Source: Lycium barbarum (taxonomy: Eukaryota; Streptophyta; Magnoliopsida; Solanales; Solanaceae). Taken from it: a stretch of DNA of 64,000 nt. The position numbers were made by a program, and so were the translations under genes. Below the pieces are notes generated by a model, which made no database searches, was not told the DNA's origin, and worked only from the letters and a program-made list of their open reading frames with translations. Below, one piece after another: positions 34,124-45,828 of the stretch (the first letter of the stretch is position 1; every line of letters starts with the position of its first letter). Location of the stretch: contig NC_083344.1 of assembly GCF_019175385.1 (NCBI RefSeq), positions 63,054,782-63,118,781 on the forward strand, read 5' to 3'.

Positions 34124-35500
34124 ATGCCTAAAAAGAAAAAGACTACAGCAGCCCAAAAGGGCAAGACGGTCGCAGAAAAGTGGGCTGAAAGAGCACCGCC
34201 ACCGGTAGTAGAGAAAGATGAGTCCCAGAGTGCGGCTCAACCTTAGTCCTCCCAGGCAGTTCCTATTACTGAGGAGCACGTGGGAGCCTCAGCCCCAGCT
34301 CCAGGTCCTCCACCGAATGCTTCGGGCCAAGACGTGAGAGAGGCCATTAATTTGTTGACTCAGTTGGTTGCGGCCCAGACTCAGAGGCCAAGCGCAGGGC
34401 AAGGTGACAGGACTGTTAGTGCAAGGGCCCGTGACTTCATTGCTTTGAAACCCCCGGAATTCTTTGGGTCGAAACTGGAGGAGGATCCCCAGGACTTTAT
34501 TGATGGTATGCTAGGGACGCTCCGGTTGATACATGCTTTAGACACCGAATCGGTAGATCTAGCGTCATATAGATTGAGGGATGTCTCAATCCAGTGGTAT
34601 ACGGTTTGGATGGCTTCGCAGGGAGCCAATGCACCTCCACCGGTATGTCAAGAGTTTGTTGATGCTTTTCTCCGTCATTATATGCCTCCAGAAGTTCGGC
34701 GAGCTAGGGCCGATAAATTCTTAAATTTGAGGTAAGGTAGCATGAGTGCTACAGAGTATAGTCTCCGCTTCAATTCCTTGGCTAGGTATGCTTCGGCCAT
34801 GGTAGCGGATATGGGCGATCGGGTGCACCAGTTTGTGAAAGGCCTAGGGCCACACTTGATAGATAAATGTTTAACTGCGTCCCTTCAGGATGGCATGGAT
34901 ATTGCACGCATTCAGGCACATGCTCAGGAATTAGAGGAACACCTACAGCAGCGGAGAAATGAACGTGAGCAGGATAGGGGCCATAACAAGAGGGCCAGAC
35001 CTTCGGGTTAGAGGAGCGAGTCCAGGGGCGGACACAGACAGCAGTTTCCCAGCCATTCAGGCTATTCTATGACCAGCACACCTCCACAGTTCACGGGGCA
35101 GAGATTTGACAGATCTACTCATTCCGAGCCGAGTCAGGGTTATTCGGGGTCTCAGTTTAGAGGTGATTCAGGCCAGTCAAGACCACCTGTACCACGATGT
35201 TCCCAGTGTGGGAAGTTGCATTGGGGTCGATGCCGATTGGGCTCAGATGGTTGCTATTCATGTGGTCAACCAGGCCATATCATGCGTGATTGCCCCTCAG
35301 TACAGGGTAGAGGTAGGACCCAGCCAGCAGGGTCGGCAGCCGAATCATCAGCATCTGTACGCCCTACGGGGACAGGTTCACATGCGCCAGTCGGCCATGG
35401 TAGAGGTAGAGGCAGAGCTCCCAGTACTAGCGGTCCTCAGCACCGTATTTATGCTTTGGCTGAACGCCAAGATCTTGAGTCTTCTCCTGATGTGGTCACA
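34124..35500 (+). pseudogene. gag of element L (three in-frame stops)
   Basis: The start ATG follows TTTCAG by two bases and gives a basic N-terminus (MPKKKKTTAAQKGK). Then come LLTQLVAAQTQR, a capsid domain (ARDFIALKPPEFFGSK, DPQDFIDGMLGTLRLI, YRLRDVSIQWYTVW, FLRHYMPPEVRRARADKF), a coiled, charged segment and an Arg-rich linker. A CCHC zinc knuckle is at 35252-35293 (CYSCGQPGHIMRDC), preceded by a CxxC...C cluster. The single frame continues into protease without a frameshift. Stops are at 34244 (TAG), 34733 (TAA) and 35009 (TAG). The first two stand where element P has CAG and CAA. Gag forms the virus-like particle; this copy cannot make the full protein. Confidence 0.93.
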
Positions 35501-36034
35501 GGTATATTATCGGTATTCTCTCATGATGTATATACTTTGATTGATCCGGGCTCCACATTTTCATATGCTACTCCATACATTGCGGGTCGATTTATAATTG
35601 AGCCGGAGTCTATCAAACCTTTCGAGGTGTCTACACCCGTGGGTGAATCGGTAATAGCTAGGCGAGTATATAGGAATTGTGTGATTGTGATTTGTGATCG
35701 TCGTACCATGATTGATTTACATGAGCTAGAAATGGTAGATTTTGACGTTATTATGGGCATGGATTGGTTGGCTTCTTGTCATGCCAATGTTGATTACCGA
35801 ATGAAGATGGTTCGTTTCCAGTTTCCAGGAGAACCAGTCTTGGAATGGAAAGGGAATGCGGCATCACCAAAAGGTAGGTTTATTTCCTATCTAAAGGCAA
35901 GGAAGATGATCACAAAAGGGTGCATTTATCATCTAGTACGAGTTCAAGATGTAGAAGCTGAGTCGCCGACTCTACAGTCAGTTCCAGTGGTGAACGAATT
36001 TCCGGATGTGTTCCCGGAAGAGCTTCCAGGCCTA
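35501..36034 (+). pseudogene. Protease region of element L
   Basis: In the gag frame: IDPGSTFSYATPY (aspartic-protease motif, D at 35543, in the DPGS form shared by M and P), [32 protein letters not shown], then the RT leader [13 protein letters not shown]. The frame breaks at a deletion near 36030-36036. It joins the GL of PGL to the SSPWGAP part of RT, removing about 45 codons that M retains, including a [12 protein letters not shown] motif, and shifting the frame. Confidence 0.9.
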
Positions 36035-36500
36035 GTTCATCCCCGTGGGGAGCACCCGTATTGTTCGTCCGGAAGAAGGATGGCTCCTTGAGAATGTGCA
36101 ATGATTATTGGCAATTGAATAAAGTGACAATTAAGAACAAGTATCACCTCCCGATGATTGATGATTTATTTGATCAATTGCAAGGTGCCAAATGGTTTTC
36201 AAAGATTGATTTAAGGTCCGGGTATCACCAAGTAAGAGTTAGGGAGAAAGATATCCCTAAGACAGCTTTCATAACAAGATATGGCCATTTCGAGTTCCGA
36301 GTAATGTCGTTTGGGCTAACTAATGCACCGACAGTATTTATGGACTTAATGAACAATGTATTCAGGCCTTTTCTGGATTTATTCGTGATTGTATTCATCG
36401 ATGATATCCTAGTGTATTCTAGATCCGAGGTAGAACATGCGGATCACTTGCGTATTGTCCTTGGAGTTCTTCGAACTCGAGAGTTATTCGCGAAGTTTCC
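36035..36500 (+). pseudogene. Reverse transcriptase core of element L
   Basis: The frame holds [66 protein letters not shown] and the catalytic FIDD box (36394-36405; the family's variant of YxDD). The N-terminal RT portion is deleted. A one-base loss near 36493-36500 (AAGTTTCC, where relatives keep one more base) shifts the frame before the RT thumb. The catalytic Asp residues are present, but the enzyme is incomplete. Confidence 0.93.
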
Positions 36501-37910
36501 AAATGCGAGTTTTGGTTGAACTCAGTGGCATTTCTGGGCCACATTGTTGCAGCTGACGGTATTCGAGTGGATAGCCAAACGATTGAGGCAGTAAAGACTT
36601 GGCCAAGGCCCACGACCCCTACGGAGGTTCGTAGCTTTTTGGGCTTAGCAGGTTATTACCGAAGATTTGTTGAGGATTTCTCTTCTATTTCTGCACCGCT
36701 CACCAAGTTGACTCAGAAGTCAGCTAAGTTTCAATGGACAGATGCTTGCGAGCGTAGTTTCCAAGAGTTGAAAGACCGACTGACTTCAGCCCCAGTCTTG
36801 ACACTTCCAGAGGGATTGGAAGGATATGTTATTTATTGTGATGCTTCAGGCGTCAGGCTAGGTTGTGTATTGATGCAAAATGGTAAGGTGATTGCGTATG
36901 CTTCTAGACAATTACGGAAACATGAGCAGAATTATCCTACCCATGACTTAGAATTGGCCGCGGTGGTCCATGCTTTAAAGATATCGAGACATTACTTATA
37001 TGGTGTCCACGTGGATATTTATACATATCATAAGAGTCTCCAGTACATCTTCAAGCAGAAAGAGTTGAATTTGCGGCAACGACGATGGCTAGAGTTACTA
37101 AAAGACTATGATGTTGAAATCCTGTACCACCTCGGAAAGGAAAATGTTGTGGCTGATGCTCTTAGCCGTAGGTCGATGGGAAGTCTAAGTCATGTACGAC
37201 CAGAAAAGAAAGATATGGCCCGTGATCTTCAGCAGTTAGCTAGCCTAGGAGTCCGAGTGGTGGACTCAGGTAGCAGCAGAGCTACTATTCAGATTTCAGC
37301 AGTTTCATCGTTAGTAGCGGAAGTAAAAGAGCGTCAATTTGAGGATACCATGCTAATGCAGTACAGAGATACACTCCCTAAGAAGGAGGAGTCATCATTT
37401 GACATTTCGGAAGACGGAATTCTCCGATGTCAAGGCAGGTTATGTGTTCTCAATGTGGTAGGTCTACGCCATCAGATTTTGAGAGAAGCTCATTGTTCCC
37501 GTTACTCCGTTCACCCCGGAGCGACGAAAATGTATCATGATCTTAAGGCTATATATTGGTGGAATGGGATGAAGAAAGACGTAGCGGAATTCGTGGCTCA
37601 GTGTCCTAATTGCCAACAAGTGAAGATAGAACACCAAAAGCCGGGTGGCTTATTGCAAGCTATAGAAATCCCGACTTGGAATTGGGAAGTGATTAATATG
37701 GATTTCATTACAGGGCTACCCCGTTCTCGACGTAAGTATGATTCCATATGGGTGATTGTGGATAGACTCACAAAGGCAGCTCATTTCTTACCGGTCAGGA
37801 CGACCTATGTGGCAGAAGATTATGCCAAGCTTTATCTTAAAGAGATAGTGAGACTCCACGGTGTTCCAGTATCTATTATCTTCGATAGAGGAACTCAGTT
37901 TACAGCCAAA
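36501..37910 (+). pseudogene. RT end, RNase H and integrase N-terminal/core of element L
   Basis: RT end: [18 protein letters not shown] and [18 protein letters not shown]. RNase H: YCDASG (Asp at 36840), [14 protein letters not shown] (Glu) and ADALSR (Asp). The third acidic residue is lost: IYTYHKSLQ at 37026-37028 has Tyr where M and P have Asp (YTDHKSL). Integrase HHCC zinc domain: [10 protein letters not shown]...H...CPNCQQVK (about 37489-37626). Core: [11 protein letters not shown] with first Asp near 37700, then IIFDRGTQF with second Asp. A one-base gain near 37905-37915 breaks the frame before the conserved Glu. Confidence 0.94.
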
Positions 37911-38775
37911 GTTTTGGAGATCTTTCCAAGAAGGTTTAGGGACCCAAGTGCGCCTAAGCACGGCATTTCACCCCCAGACCGATGGGCAAGCTGAACGTAC
38001 TATTCAGACTCTTGAAGATATGTTACGGGCATGTATGATAGATTTTGGAGGAAATTGGGATGACCATTTGCCACTCATTGAGTTTGCTTACAATAACAGT
38101 TATCATTCTAGCATTCAAATGGCACCGTATGAAGCTCTATATGGGCAAAAGTGTAGATCCCCAATTGGGTGGTTTGAAACCGGAGAAGCTAAGTTGATAG
38201 GGCCAGACTTGGTCCAGCAAGCAATAAAGAAAGTTAAGCTCATACAAGATCGGTTGCTAGCGGCTCAAAGTTGTCAGAAGTCCTATGCGGATAATCGTCG
38301 AAGAGACTTAGAGTTCGAAGTGAAAGATTGGGTATTCTTGAAAGTGTCGCCGATGAAGGGCGTGATGAGATTTGGCAAAAAGGGGAATCTCAGTCCCCAG
38401 TATATTGGGCCATACGAAATTGTGCGCAAAATAGGCAAAGTGTCCTATGAGCTAGATCTACCTCCGGATTTGGAGTCAGTCCATCTAGTATTTCATGTCT
38501 CGATGCTTCGGAAGTGTGTTGGAGATCCTACGAGGATCGTCCCAGTAGATGATATTCAGGTGACAGAAAAGCTAACTTATTATGAAATACCCATTGCCAT
38601 ATTAGATAGGCAAGTACGGAGGCTTAGAAACAAAGAAGTGGCCTCAATTAAAGTTCTGTGGAGAAATAAAAATCGAGAGGAAATGACATGGGAAGCGGAA
38701 GAGAATATGCGATCCCAATACCCACATTTATTTCAGCCCTTGGAAGAAGTCCAAGATGAGACGTCAAAATCATAA
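37911..38775 (+). pseudogene. Integrase C-terminal part and chromodomain of element L
   Basis: This frame continues the integrase: [32 protein letters not shown] (catalytic Glu in AERT), [36 protein letters not shown], the GPY/F-like LSPQYIGPYEIVRKIG, FHVSMLRKCVGDPT, and the chromodomain-like IAILDRQVRRLRNKEVASIK with EEMTWEAEENMRSQYPHLF. It ends with TAA at 38773-38775, about 190 bp before the palindrome and purine tract. The segment is open throughout; the break is upstream. Confidence 0.94.
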
Positions 38776-38944
38776 GGTATGTATGATTCCTTTTTATGCA
38801 TTTAGGTTGTGTGTGGCCAAATTTCTATTGATGTCGTATTATTGTCCTGTGAGGCATTGCTATTGTGGGTTGTTGTGACAATATGGTATTGCCACTTTAT
38901 AAAGGAAACTCTGGCGAAATGTTTATAGAATTCCCCAAGCCTTT

Positions 38945-38980
38945 AACATTCGAGGACGAATGTTCCTAAGGGGGGTAGAA
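38945..38980 (+). promoter_or_regulatory. Palindrome plus polypurine tract of element L
   Basis: AACATTCG-AGGA-CGAATGTT (38946-38965) has perfectly complementary 8-base arms. It is followed by TAAGGGGGGTAGAA ending at 38980, then the 3' LTR. Confidence 0.92.
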
Positions 38981-41408
38981 TGTTACACCTCGGAAAATTT
39001 TCCGTTAGTACGCAAGTAAATGAACTAATGATGTGTGCGAGGAGTGTGAGTGTATAATGTTTCATGGGAAATGTATGTAAAGGGATGTGGATTATTGGAA
39101 TGAAAAGTCGAGAAATGAAAAGAATTGAAAGTTGGCAAAACTGCCCAGTGGTCGTATATTGCAAAATACGGACCGTAAAGTGCAATACGGTCCGTAAACT
39201 GGCAGTCGTAAACTGCCATGCAAAGGCTTCAGCTGTCTGCCAGTGGTCGTAAAGTGCAAATACGGACCGTAAACTGGTAAACGGTCCGTAAACTGCCAGG
39301 TCGTAAACTGGCATGCCAAACTTCAACTTTCTGCCAGCTGAGGAAAAGGTATAATACGACCTGGTGGACGGACCGTAAAGTGATTTACGGCCCGTAAACC
39401 ATGGTCGTAAATCACCATGCATGCAGGCCAAAGTCTCTGGTCCTACTTAAGCTTAAAGACGACCACGAGGGACGGTCCGTAAAGTGGAATATGAACCGTA
39501 AACCTCCATGGACGACCACTGTTCACCCAGCACAGATTTTTCAATTCATTAAATATGAGGATCAAGACTTCTTTTATTTCATTACAACATTACACCGCTT
39601 CTCTCTAAAACTTCTCTCTACATTTATTATATGAGTTTCCCAGGATTTTAAGTCATCCATAACATTAAGCCAAGTGAATCAAGGATAAGGGAATCATCAA
39701 GGATCATCCAAGTCAAGAAATCCAAATGGAGAAAAACTAGGGTTTTGCTCAAAGAGGAGTATTATCAACCAAAGCTTGTTCCTACAACTTCTAAGGTAAG
39801 ATTCATGATTTTTACAAGATGTTTAAGGTATTGGAGAATTAAAATACATGGATTGTAGAAAATGTGGTCAACTAGGTCATGATTGATGAATAGTGACATT
39901 TTGAGAAATAGTTTGAATTGAGTTATGAATGTTGTTGTGTTGTGATATGAATGTGTTATAAATGGTATTAAGATCATGAACTAAACACTTTAGACGAATG
40001 GACGAAGATGGGTATTGTGACCATGAATGTAGGTGAATTAGAGGCAAATTGAGGACTCTAGATAATGTGGATAATGTGAATGACTAATGGCCATTGTTAT
40101 GATATTAATGAAGGTATAAACACTAGCATTGGAAGGGAACGTGCAAGTGTAGAATAGTTCGACGGAAAGGTATGTGAGGCTAACCCTTCTTTCATAAGGC
40201 ATGATTCTTTGGCCATATTCCTAATTCCTCTAAATGAGTATGTTGTCTCCAAATGATTGATATTCTGAGCTCATAAGCTCACGACCCTTGATACGTGCTA
40301 CGAATGTACTACGCACCCCATTGACGAGTAAGCATAAGATAGAGATGTAGCGAAAACGATGATGATAGTGATGACGATGATAATAATAATGATGCTAAAG
40401 GTGCCTACGAGCTATTATATTCACATGTGCCTATGAAGGGCTATAATGACACCCCGAGCTTATAATGCCGGGTAGAATATAGGTATATGGATGTATATAT
40501 CTATGTATGTATGTATGTATATGATTACGTAACGCGCACACACGTCTGCGGATGGTACGGATAACCCTGAAGCCTTGGTAGGGCCAGGTAGAAATAACAT
40601 TGAGCCTTTGTTGGCCAAGTACGTACGAAACACCGAGCCTTAGGGTCGGGTACGCTATGTATGTATATAAGTGTATGGCTATGTATATAATATGAATACT
40701 AATGTGATAAGACTATGTATAAGAATACGAATAAGGATATGTATACGAATATGAGCACAAGTATGGTACGAGTATTATTATGGGATACGAACGATGATGT
40801 ATGCAAGTAAGCGACATGATGATGATGATATTACTATCTCCCCTCCTATGCTATCTTCATATGATATCTATTATGCTTCTATATTGATGTTGATCATTCT
40901 TTACATACTCAGTACATTCTTCGTACTGACGTCCTTTTGTTTGTGGACGTTGCGTCATGCCCGCAGGTGCACAGGGAGATAGACTTGATCCATAGCTTCT
41001 TATTCAGAGATTGCATAGTAGAGCTCCATTTCTTTCGGAGCCGTAGCTTTTGGGTACTTATTCTTTTGTGTATATAATTATGGGCATAGCGGGGTCCTGT
41101 CCCGCTCATACGATATGTCATACTCTTAGAGGCTCGTAGTCATGTGTATGTGGGTAGAGATGTTCGGCCATGGCGTCCCATGTTTTGTATATCTTTTGTT
41201 GGCCTCGTCGGCCTTGTACTTATGATGTGGCATAGATGCCTATGATATGTTAAATGATTATGATCGTTTAATGGGATCAATATGATTAACGATAAGAAAA
41301 GCACGAATTGACTCATTGTTCACCTAGATGTTATGTTATGTACGATACGGGGGTGCTCGGGTGGGGTAGCACCGGGTGCTCGTCGCGGCCCCCTAGCCGG
41401 GTCGTACA
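38981..41408 (+). repeat. Element L 3' LTR (2428 bp)
   Basis: It matches the 5' LTR. Differences include a loss of about 19 bp in the palindrome array near 39275, 22 extra bases near 41352-41374 between two GGGTGCTCG copies, and a lost G in the terminus (GTCGTACA instead of GTCGTGACA). It is followed directly by the CATAC duplication. Confidence 0.95.
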
Positions 41409-41413
41409 CATAC

Positions 41414-42060
41414 GGCGCCATCTAGATGCTGGAGTGATAACTATTATTATAAGTGAATTCAATAAGTGGCAAATGATCATCCCAGCTACCTCTGAAATCA
41501 ATAACACAGGCCCGTAGCATATCTTCCAGCGTCTGAATAGTACGTTCGGCCTGTCCGTCAGACTGAGGATGGAATGCGGTACTAAGACTCACCTGAGTTC
41601 CTAATCCGTCCTGAAACGACCTCCAGAAGTTAGCTGTAAACTGTGCACCTCTATCGAAAATAATGGATGTAGGAACTCCGTGAAGCCTTACTATCTCTTT
41701 AATATACAACTGAGCATAATCCTCAGCCGAGTAGGTGGTCCTGACCGGAAGAAAATGGGCTGATTTTGTCAGCCTGTCAACAATAACCCATATAGAATCA
41801 TACCTTCGCGGAGTGCGCGGTAAACCTGTAATGAAATCCATATTAATTATTTCCCATTTCCAAGCTGGAATTTCCATTTCCTGTAGCAATCCTCCAGGTT
41901 TCTGATGCTCGATCTTAACCTGTTGGTAATTTGGGCACTGAGCAACGAACTCTGCGATATCTCTTTTCATACCATCCCACCAATATAAACATCTGAGATC
42001 GTGGTACATTTTAGTAGATCCAGGATGAACAGAATACCGCGCATAATGTGCCTCTCCCAT
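41414..42060 (-). pseudogene. Integrase zinc domain and core of element M
   Basis: Minus strand: [19 protein letters not shown] and CPNYQQVK (HHCC domain with the last Cys replaced by Tyr), [20 protein letters not shown] (first Asp), [15 protein letters not shown] (second Asp), [17 protein letters not shown] (Glu) and [11 protein letters not shown]. It is split at 41414 by element L and continues at 31488. The upstream TGA near 42067 separates it from RNase H in the same frame. Confidence 0.92.
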
Positions 42061-42066
42061 AATCTG

Positions 42067-42774
42067 TCACCGCAGCCCTGCAACGTCAGGTACACATAAC
42101 CTGCCTCCATATAGTAATACCCTGTCAGGTGAAATATCAAATTGGGTCTTCTCCTTATCAAGGGCCGCATCTCTGTGCTTTACCAAAATAGGATCCTCAT
42201 ATTGGCGTCGTTTCACTTCTTCCATAATAGACGATTCAGCAACTTCTCGGACAGAAACCCCAATATTTCCAGAATCGGCCAAACGGACTCCAAGACTGGC
42301 TAGCTGATGAATCTCACGAACTAATTCTTTCCTTTCTGGCTGTACGTCGGTCAAACTGCCCATAGACTTGCGGCTAAGTGCATCTGCTACAACATTGGCT
42401 TTTCCCGGATAATATAAAATGTCGACGTCATAATCTTTCAATGGCTCGAGCCATCTCCTCTGCCGCAAATTCAGCTCCTTTTGCTTAAAAATATACTGAA
42501 GGCTTTTGTGATCCGTATAGATATCAACATGAACCCCATATAAGTAATGCCGCCATATCTTCAAAGCATGAATTACCGCGGCTAGTTCCAGATCATGAGT
42601 AGGATAATTTCTCTCGTGCGGTCTGAGCTGCCGGGAAGCATAGGCTATAACTCGACCATGATGCATTAGTACACAACCTATCCCAATACCGGAAGCATCG
42701 CAATAGATAACATACCCATCTGGCTCCTCGGGAAGAGTTAGAACCGGAGCTGTAATCAACCTTTCCTTCAGCAA
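42067..42774 (-). pseudogene. RNase H region of element M
   Basis: Minus strand: [43 protein letters not shown] and [10 protein letters not shown], so all four acidic residues expected of RNase H are present. It is in the same frame as RT upstream and integrase downstream, and is separated only by single nonsense codons: TAG at about 42775, where L has CAA and a Gln codon fits, and TGA at about 42067. RNase H removes the RNA template during reverse transcription. Confidence 0.93.
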
Positions 42775-44559
42775 CTAGAAGCTGTGTTCACAAGCATCGG
42801 TCCACTGAAATTTTGCTGCCTTCTTAGTTAGTTTCGTTAATGGTGCTGCAATAGAAGCAAAATTCTCCACAAATCTCCTATAATATCCGGCCAATCCTAG
42901 AAAACTGCGTACCTCAGTCGATGTCGTAGGCCTAGGCCAATTCTGTACAGCCTTGATCTTCTGTGTATCGACCCGAATACCATCTGCTCCGACGATATGC
43001 CCCGAGAATGCCACTGAAGTCAACCATAATTCACATTTGGAGAACTTAGCATATAGTTTTTGTTGCCGAAGTGTGCCAAGTACTGTCCTCAAATGATCTG
43101 AATGCTCATCTGCTGATCGTGAATAAACCAGAATGTCATCAATAAATACGATCACGAACATGTCTAGAAACGGCCTGAATACCCGATTCATCAAATCCAT
43201 AAACACTGTTGGAGCATTAGTTAGCCCAAAAGACATCACCCTGAACTCATAATGCCCGTATCGAGTCCTGAAAGCAGTCTTTGGAATATCTGCCTCTCGT
43301 ACCCGCACCTGATGGTAACCCGAGCGCAAGTCTATCTTCGAAAAATATTTATCGCCCTGCAACTGGTCAAATAAATCATCAATCTGGGGGAGGGGATATT
43401 TATTCTTTATAGTCACCTTATTCAGCTGTCTGTAATCAATGCACATCCGCAGCGACCCGTCTTTCTTTCTTACAAACAATACCGGTGCTCTCCAGGGTGA
43501 CGCACTGGGTTTGATGAAGCCTTTTTCTAATAAGTCTTTCAGTTGTTCCTTCAATTCTGCAGGTGCCATCCTGTAAGGAGGAATAGATATAGGCTGAGTA
43601 TCTGGCAACACATCTATCGTAAATTCTATCTCCCGTTCAGGGGGGAGACCTGGAAGCTCATCCGGAAATACATCTGGAAATTCATTGACTACTGGGACTG
43701 ACTGGAGAGTAGATGTTTCTTCTTTAGTATCATGCACACGAACCAAATGATAAATATACCCTTTCTGAATCATCTTCATGGCCTTGAGGTATGAAATAAA
43801 CTTACCTCTCGGCGATGCTGTATTTCCTGCCCATTCTATAATTGGTACCCCTGGAAACTGGAAACGAACTACCTTTTTCTGACAGTCAACATTAGCATAA
43901 CAAGAAGCTAACCAATCCATGCCCATGATAACTTCGAATTCCGTCATATCTAATTCTACCAAATCGGCCTTGGTGCAACGGCCACATAAAGTTACAGAAC
44001 AATCCTTATATACCTGCCTTGCTATAATAAAATCCCCGACCGGTGTAGCTACCTCGAACGGCTCTATCGGTTCAGGTGTTATCCCAATTTTACTAGTGAC
44101 AAGGGGAGAAATATACGATAAAGTAGAACCTGGATCAATCAACGCATATACAGCTCGAGAGAAGACCAATAATGTACCTGTGACTACATTTGGCGACGCC
44201 TCCTGATCCTGTCGGCTAGCCAAGGCATATATGCGGTTCGAGGGACCGCTAGAATCAGAAATCCCGCCACGGCCTCTGCCGCGGCCTGCTGGTGCTAACG
44301 TACCCCGCCCCATAGGGCGCATAGCAACAGAAGTGGAAGATGAACCAGCAGCTGATCCCGTCGGCTGAGCTGCACCACCAGAACCACCCGCCAACGGACA
44401 ATCTCTCATAATATGGCCCTGGCGGCCACAAGAGAAACAGGCACTCGTAGCTCGATAACACTCTCCGGGGTGAGACCTCCCACAATAAGAACATCGAGGC
44501 ATAGGTGGCCTCGCCTGGGTGGAACCTCGACTCACCTGCGAACCAGAGGCTTTGGAACT
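42775..44559 (-). pseudogene. Zinc knuckle, protease and complete RT of element M
   Basis: A 586-codon open stretch on the minus strand. The CCHC knuckle is at 44398-44439 ([14 protein letters not shown]), after [12 protein letters not shown]. Protease: [15 protein letters not shown] and [95 protein letters not shown], then [20 protein letters not shown] and [12 protein letters not shown]. This is the only complete, unbroken RT in the window. It is joined in frame to gag, with one TAG at 44560-44562. Confidence 0.94.
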
Positions 44560-45636
44560 CTAGCCTGCTCCTGAGTGCCCTGCACCATCAAACTGTCTAC
44601 CTGTAGGCTGTGAATGTGCACACCGGCCTGACTGAGGAGGATATCTGCTATACTGCTGCTGAGGCTGCCCGTCTCGAGACTCCCCAGAATACCGAGCTGA
44701 CCTAGCCCGCTTGGGATGCCTCCTATCACGGTTTCTATCGGGCTGACGCCCTCTGTGCCGGTCCTCCATCCCTTGTGCATATGCCTGTAACCGGGCAATG
44801 TCCATACTAGTCTGCGATGCCATCACCATACAACTATCAACCAAGTAATGATCCAAACCCATCACATACCGGTGCATTCTGTCGACCATATCAGCTACAA
44901 CGGCGGGCGCATATCTGGCCAGAGAATCAAACTCTAAGTTGTACTCTCGGACACTCCTGCCTCTCTGGCTCAGCTGTAAAAATCTGTCAACTCTCGCCCG
45001 CCGTAACTCTGGAGGCAAAAAGTGGCTGAGAAAAGCTGATGTAAACTCATCCCACACAGCTGGAGGAGCATCCTCGCTTCGGGACAGCTCCCAAGACTCG
45101 TACCAATTAATCGCTACATCTCGCAATCTATGTGAAGCCAGCTCGACAGACTCAGTCTCAGAAGCCCTGACCAGTCTCAGTGTGCGCTGCATCTGTCGAA
45201 TGAAATCCTGGGGGTCCTCCTCAGGCTTAGACCCGTAGAACTCTGAGGGATTACAGGTCAAGAAATCACGGACCCTCAAACTGTCACGTCTGTCTACATC
45301 ATCACCCCCTAGCCCGCGTCTGCGAGCCTGTCCTGCTACCAATCTCGTCAATAACAGCACAGCATCTCTCATCGCCCTATCCTCCGCCCCTGGCTGGGGA
45401 GATGGAGGCTCGGGTGCTGGAGCCTCTGGAGCTACTGGTGGAGCCGCCCCCTGATCCATGGTGGCAGCGGCTGCTGCTTCAGGCTCCTCCAATGGTGAGG
45501 GTGTAGCAGAACCCTCTGACTGGGGTGCAATATCGGGTATAGTCTGAACACGAGCCCGAGTAACTCTCTGTATCTGACTGGTCTCTCCTGCCACTGCTTT
45601 TCCCTTCTGGGCAGCCGTCGCCTTCTTCGGAGGCAT
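44560..45636 (-). pseudogene. gag (capsid part) of element M
   Basis: The start ATG at 45634-45636 gives MPPKKATAAQKGK, and an acceptor-like TTTACAG lies two bases before it. An in-frame ATG four codons upstream is less likely. A Pro/Ala/Glu-rich N-terminal segment is followed by the capsid domain (VRDFLTCNPSEFYGSKPEED, DFIRQMQRTLRLVRASE, HRLRDVAINWYESW, FLSHFLPPELRRARVDRF) and an Arg/Gln-rich linker. It ends at TAG 44560-44562 just before the zinc knuckle, in the same frame. Sequence and spacing differ enough from L and P to place M in another subfamily. Apart from the single stop it looks intact. Confidence 0.92.
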
Positions 45637-45812
45637 CACTGTAAACATAACAATCGATCAGAAAGAAATCATCCTAATGGCACAGCTCTATCGCACGATC
45701 TAAAGGTAACATCCTAAATGTCCTGTAGCCTCCTGTTTATAGATGTGGTGCACAACACACCGATAAACAAGACTCTACTAGACACGGCCTGTAGACATTC
45801 CGAGGACAAACC

Positions 45813-45824
45813 GCTCTGATACCA
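45813..45824 (-). promoter_or_regulatory. Primer-binding site of element M
   Basis: The plus strand reads GCTCTGATACCA, so the minus strand reads TGGTATCAGAGC, four bases from the LTR end at 45829. It matches the initiator-Met tRNA 3' end. Confidence 0.95.
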
Positions 45825-45828
45825 CTTT

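Larger units (their letters stand above)
31489..41408 (+). mobile_element. Element L: complete Ty3/gypsy chromovirus
   Basis: The 5' LTR is 31489-33913 and the 3' LTR 38981-41408, nearly identical over 2.4 kb. The perfect target duplication CATAC lies at 31484-31488 and 41409-41413, within the integrase gene of M. The PBS (33918-33929) and purine tract (38968-38980) are intact. It contains gag, protease, RT, RNase H, integrase and chromodomain in order, but with three in-frame stops, one deletion and two frameshifts, so it is no longer autonomous. Confidence 0.97.
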
